This document shows positions 63,952-64,000 of a stretch of 64,000 nucleotides of DNA, in pieces. The translations under genes and the position numbers were made by a program. The first letter of the stretch is position 1, and each line of letters starts with the position of its first letter. The stretch is from JABDLO01 sp041749255 (GTDB lineage: Bacteria; Bacteroidota; Bacteroidia; Chitinophagales; Saprospiraceae): positions 7,026 through 71,025 of the forward strand of contig JBGTBR010000072.1 in assembly GCA_041749255.1 (NCBI GenBank), read 5' to 3'. The notes under the pieces are model-generated. The model searched no databases. It was not told the origin of the DNA and saw nothing but the letters and a program-made list of their open reading frames with translations.

Positions 63952-64000
63952 ATGATCATTCAAAACGCATTCATCAAAGGCGATAGCCTTATAGGCACAA
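63952..64000 (+). CDS. Possible start of a gene running off the window
   Basis: ATG at 63952 opens a frame reading MIIQNAFIKGDSLIGT to the window edge, with no stop. It is divergent from the antitoxin. Only 16 codons are visible, and no family can be named. An 11 bp inverted repeat (GATGAATGCGT 63905-63915, ACGCATTCATC 63965-63975) lies around its start. Confidence 0.3.
   Translation, partial: MIIQNAFIKGDSLIGT

Overview
The window is a 64 kb piece of a chromosome from a member of the Bacteroidota. I infer this from the gene families (OstA-like LptA, Bacteroidota-type LptE, a DUF4293 membrane protein, an OmpA protein with TPR and PD40 repeats, class II NrdJ, the rsfS-ftsH pair with divergent birA), from A+T-rich spacers, and from promoter-like TAnnTTTG boxes (before rplU and before the gene at 54400). 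A Saprospiria- or Chitinophagia-like lineage is plausible, but no rRNA gene is present to settle it. I saw no tRNA, rRNA, CRISPR array or prophage.

Positions 1-37 kb are mostly housekeeping. A minus-strand run carries miaB, a sigma-54 activator, lptE, an acidic TPR protein, secG, groES and groEL (groEL is cut by the window edge). Next come rplU-rpmA with a clear promoter and terminator. These two genes lie between a 167 bp element with inverted ends (7054-7220) and a decayed relative of it (8467-8540). An OstA/BatE-like pair follows, then a FAD oxidoreductase, DUF4293, a D-threonine-aldolase-like enzyme, ComF, a DinB-fold protein, an ABC exporter, two lipoproteins (one an FKBP), DNA polymerase IV, a bPH2 pair and mfd. 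A 52-codon membrane protein gene lies just upstream of mfd and overlaps its possible start. Then come a mevalonate-kinase-like GHMP kinase, an OmpA/PD40 protein, a 2-oxoacid dehydrogenase E2, cinA and birA, divergent rsfS-ftsH, tryptophan 2,3-dioxygenase and a CoA transferase.

Positions 37-56 kb are more accessory: two unrecognised exported or membrane proteins, an S9 peptidase bracketed by two small elements with the terminal repeat GTAACTACTCAGC, class II ribonucleotide reductase, a SNF2 helicase, a tandem array of about 273 bp repeat units (49161-50003), PhzF, DUF937, a glucosaminidase/LysM protein, a VOC protein, a predicted outer-membrane barrel and an AraC regulator.

Positions 56-64 kb hold a secreted protein with a strong terminator, a compact arsenic operon (arsR, phosphatase-type arsenate reductase, acr3) with a palindromic operator, an orphan RND permease whose proton-relay residues are altered, and a decaying toxin-antitoxin locus. 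In that locus a VapC-type PIN toxin has lost its middle, and its 3' end lies inside a duplicated 300 bp repeat of the TTTCACGCAAA type. No complete novel system is evident. The most notable items are the unclassified small mobile or repetitive elements, the broken toxin-antitoxin locus, the unlisted small membrane gene and the unusual RND permease.
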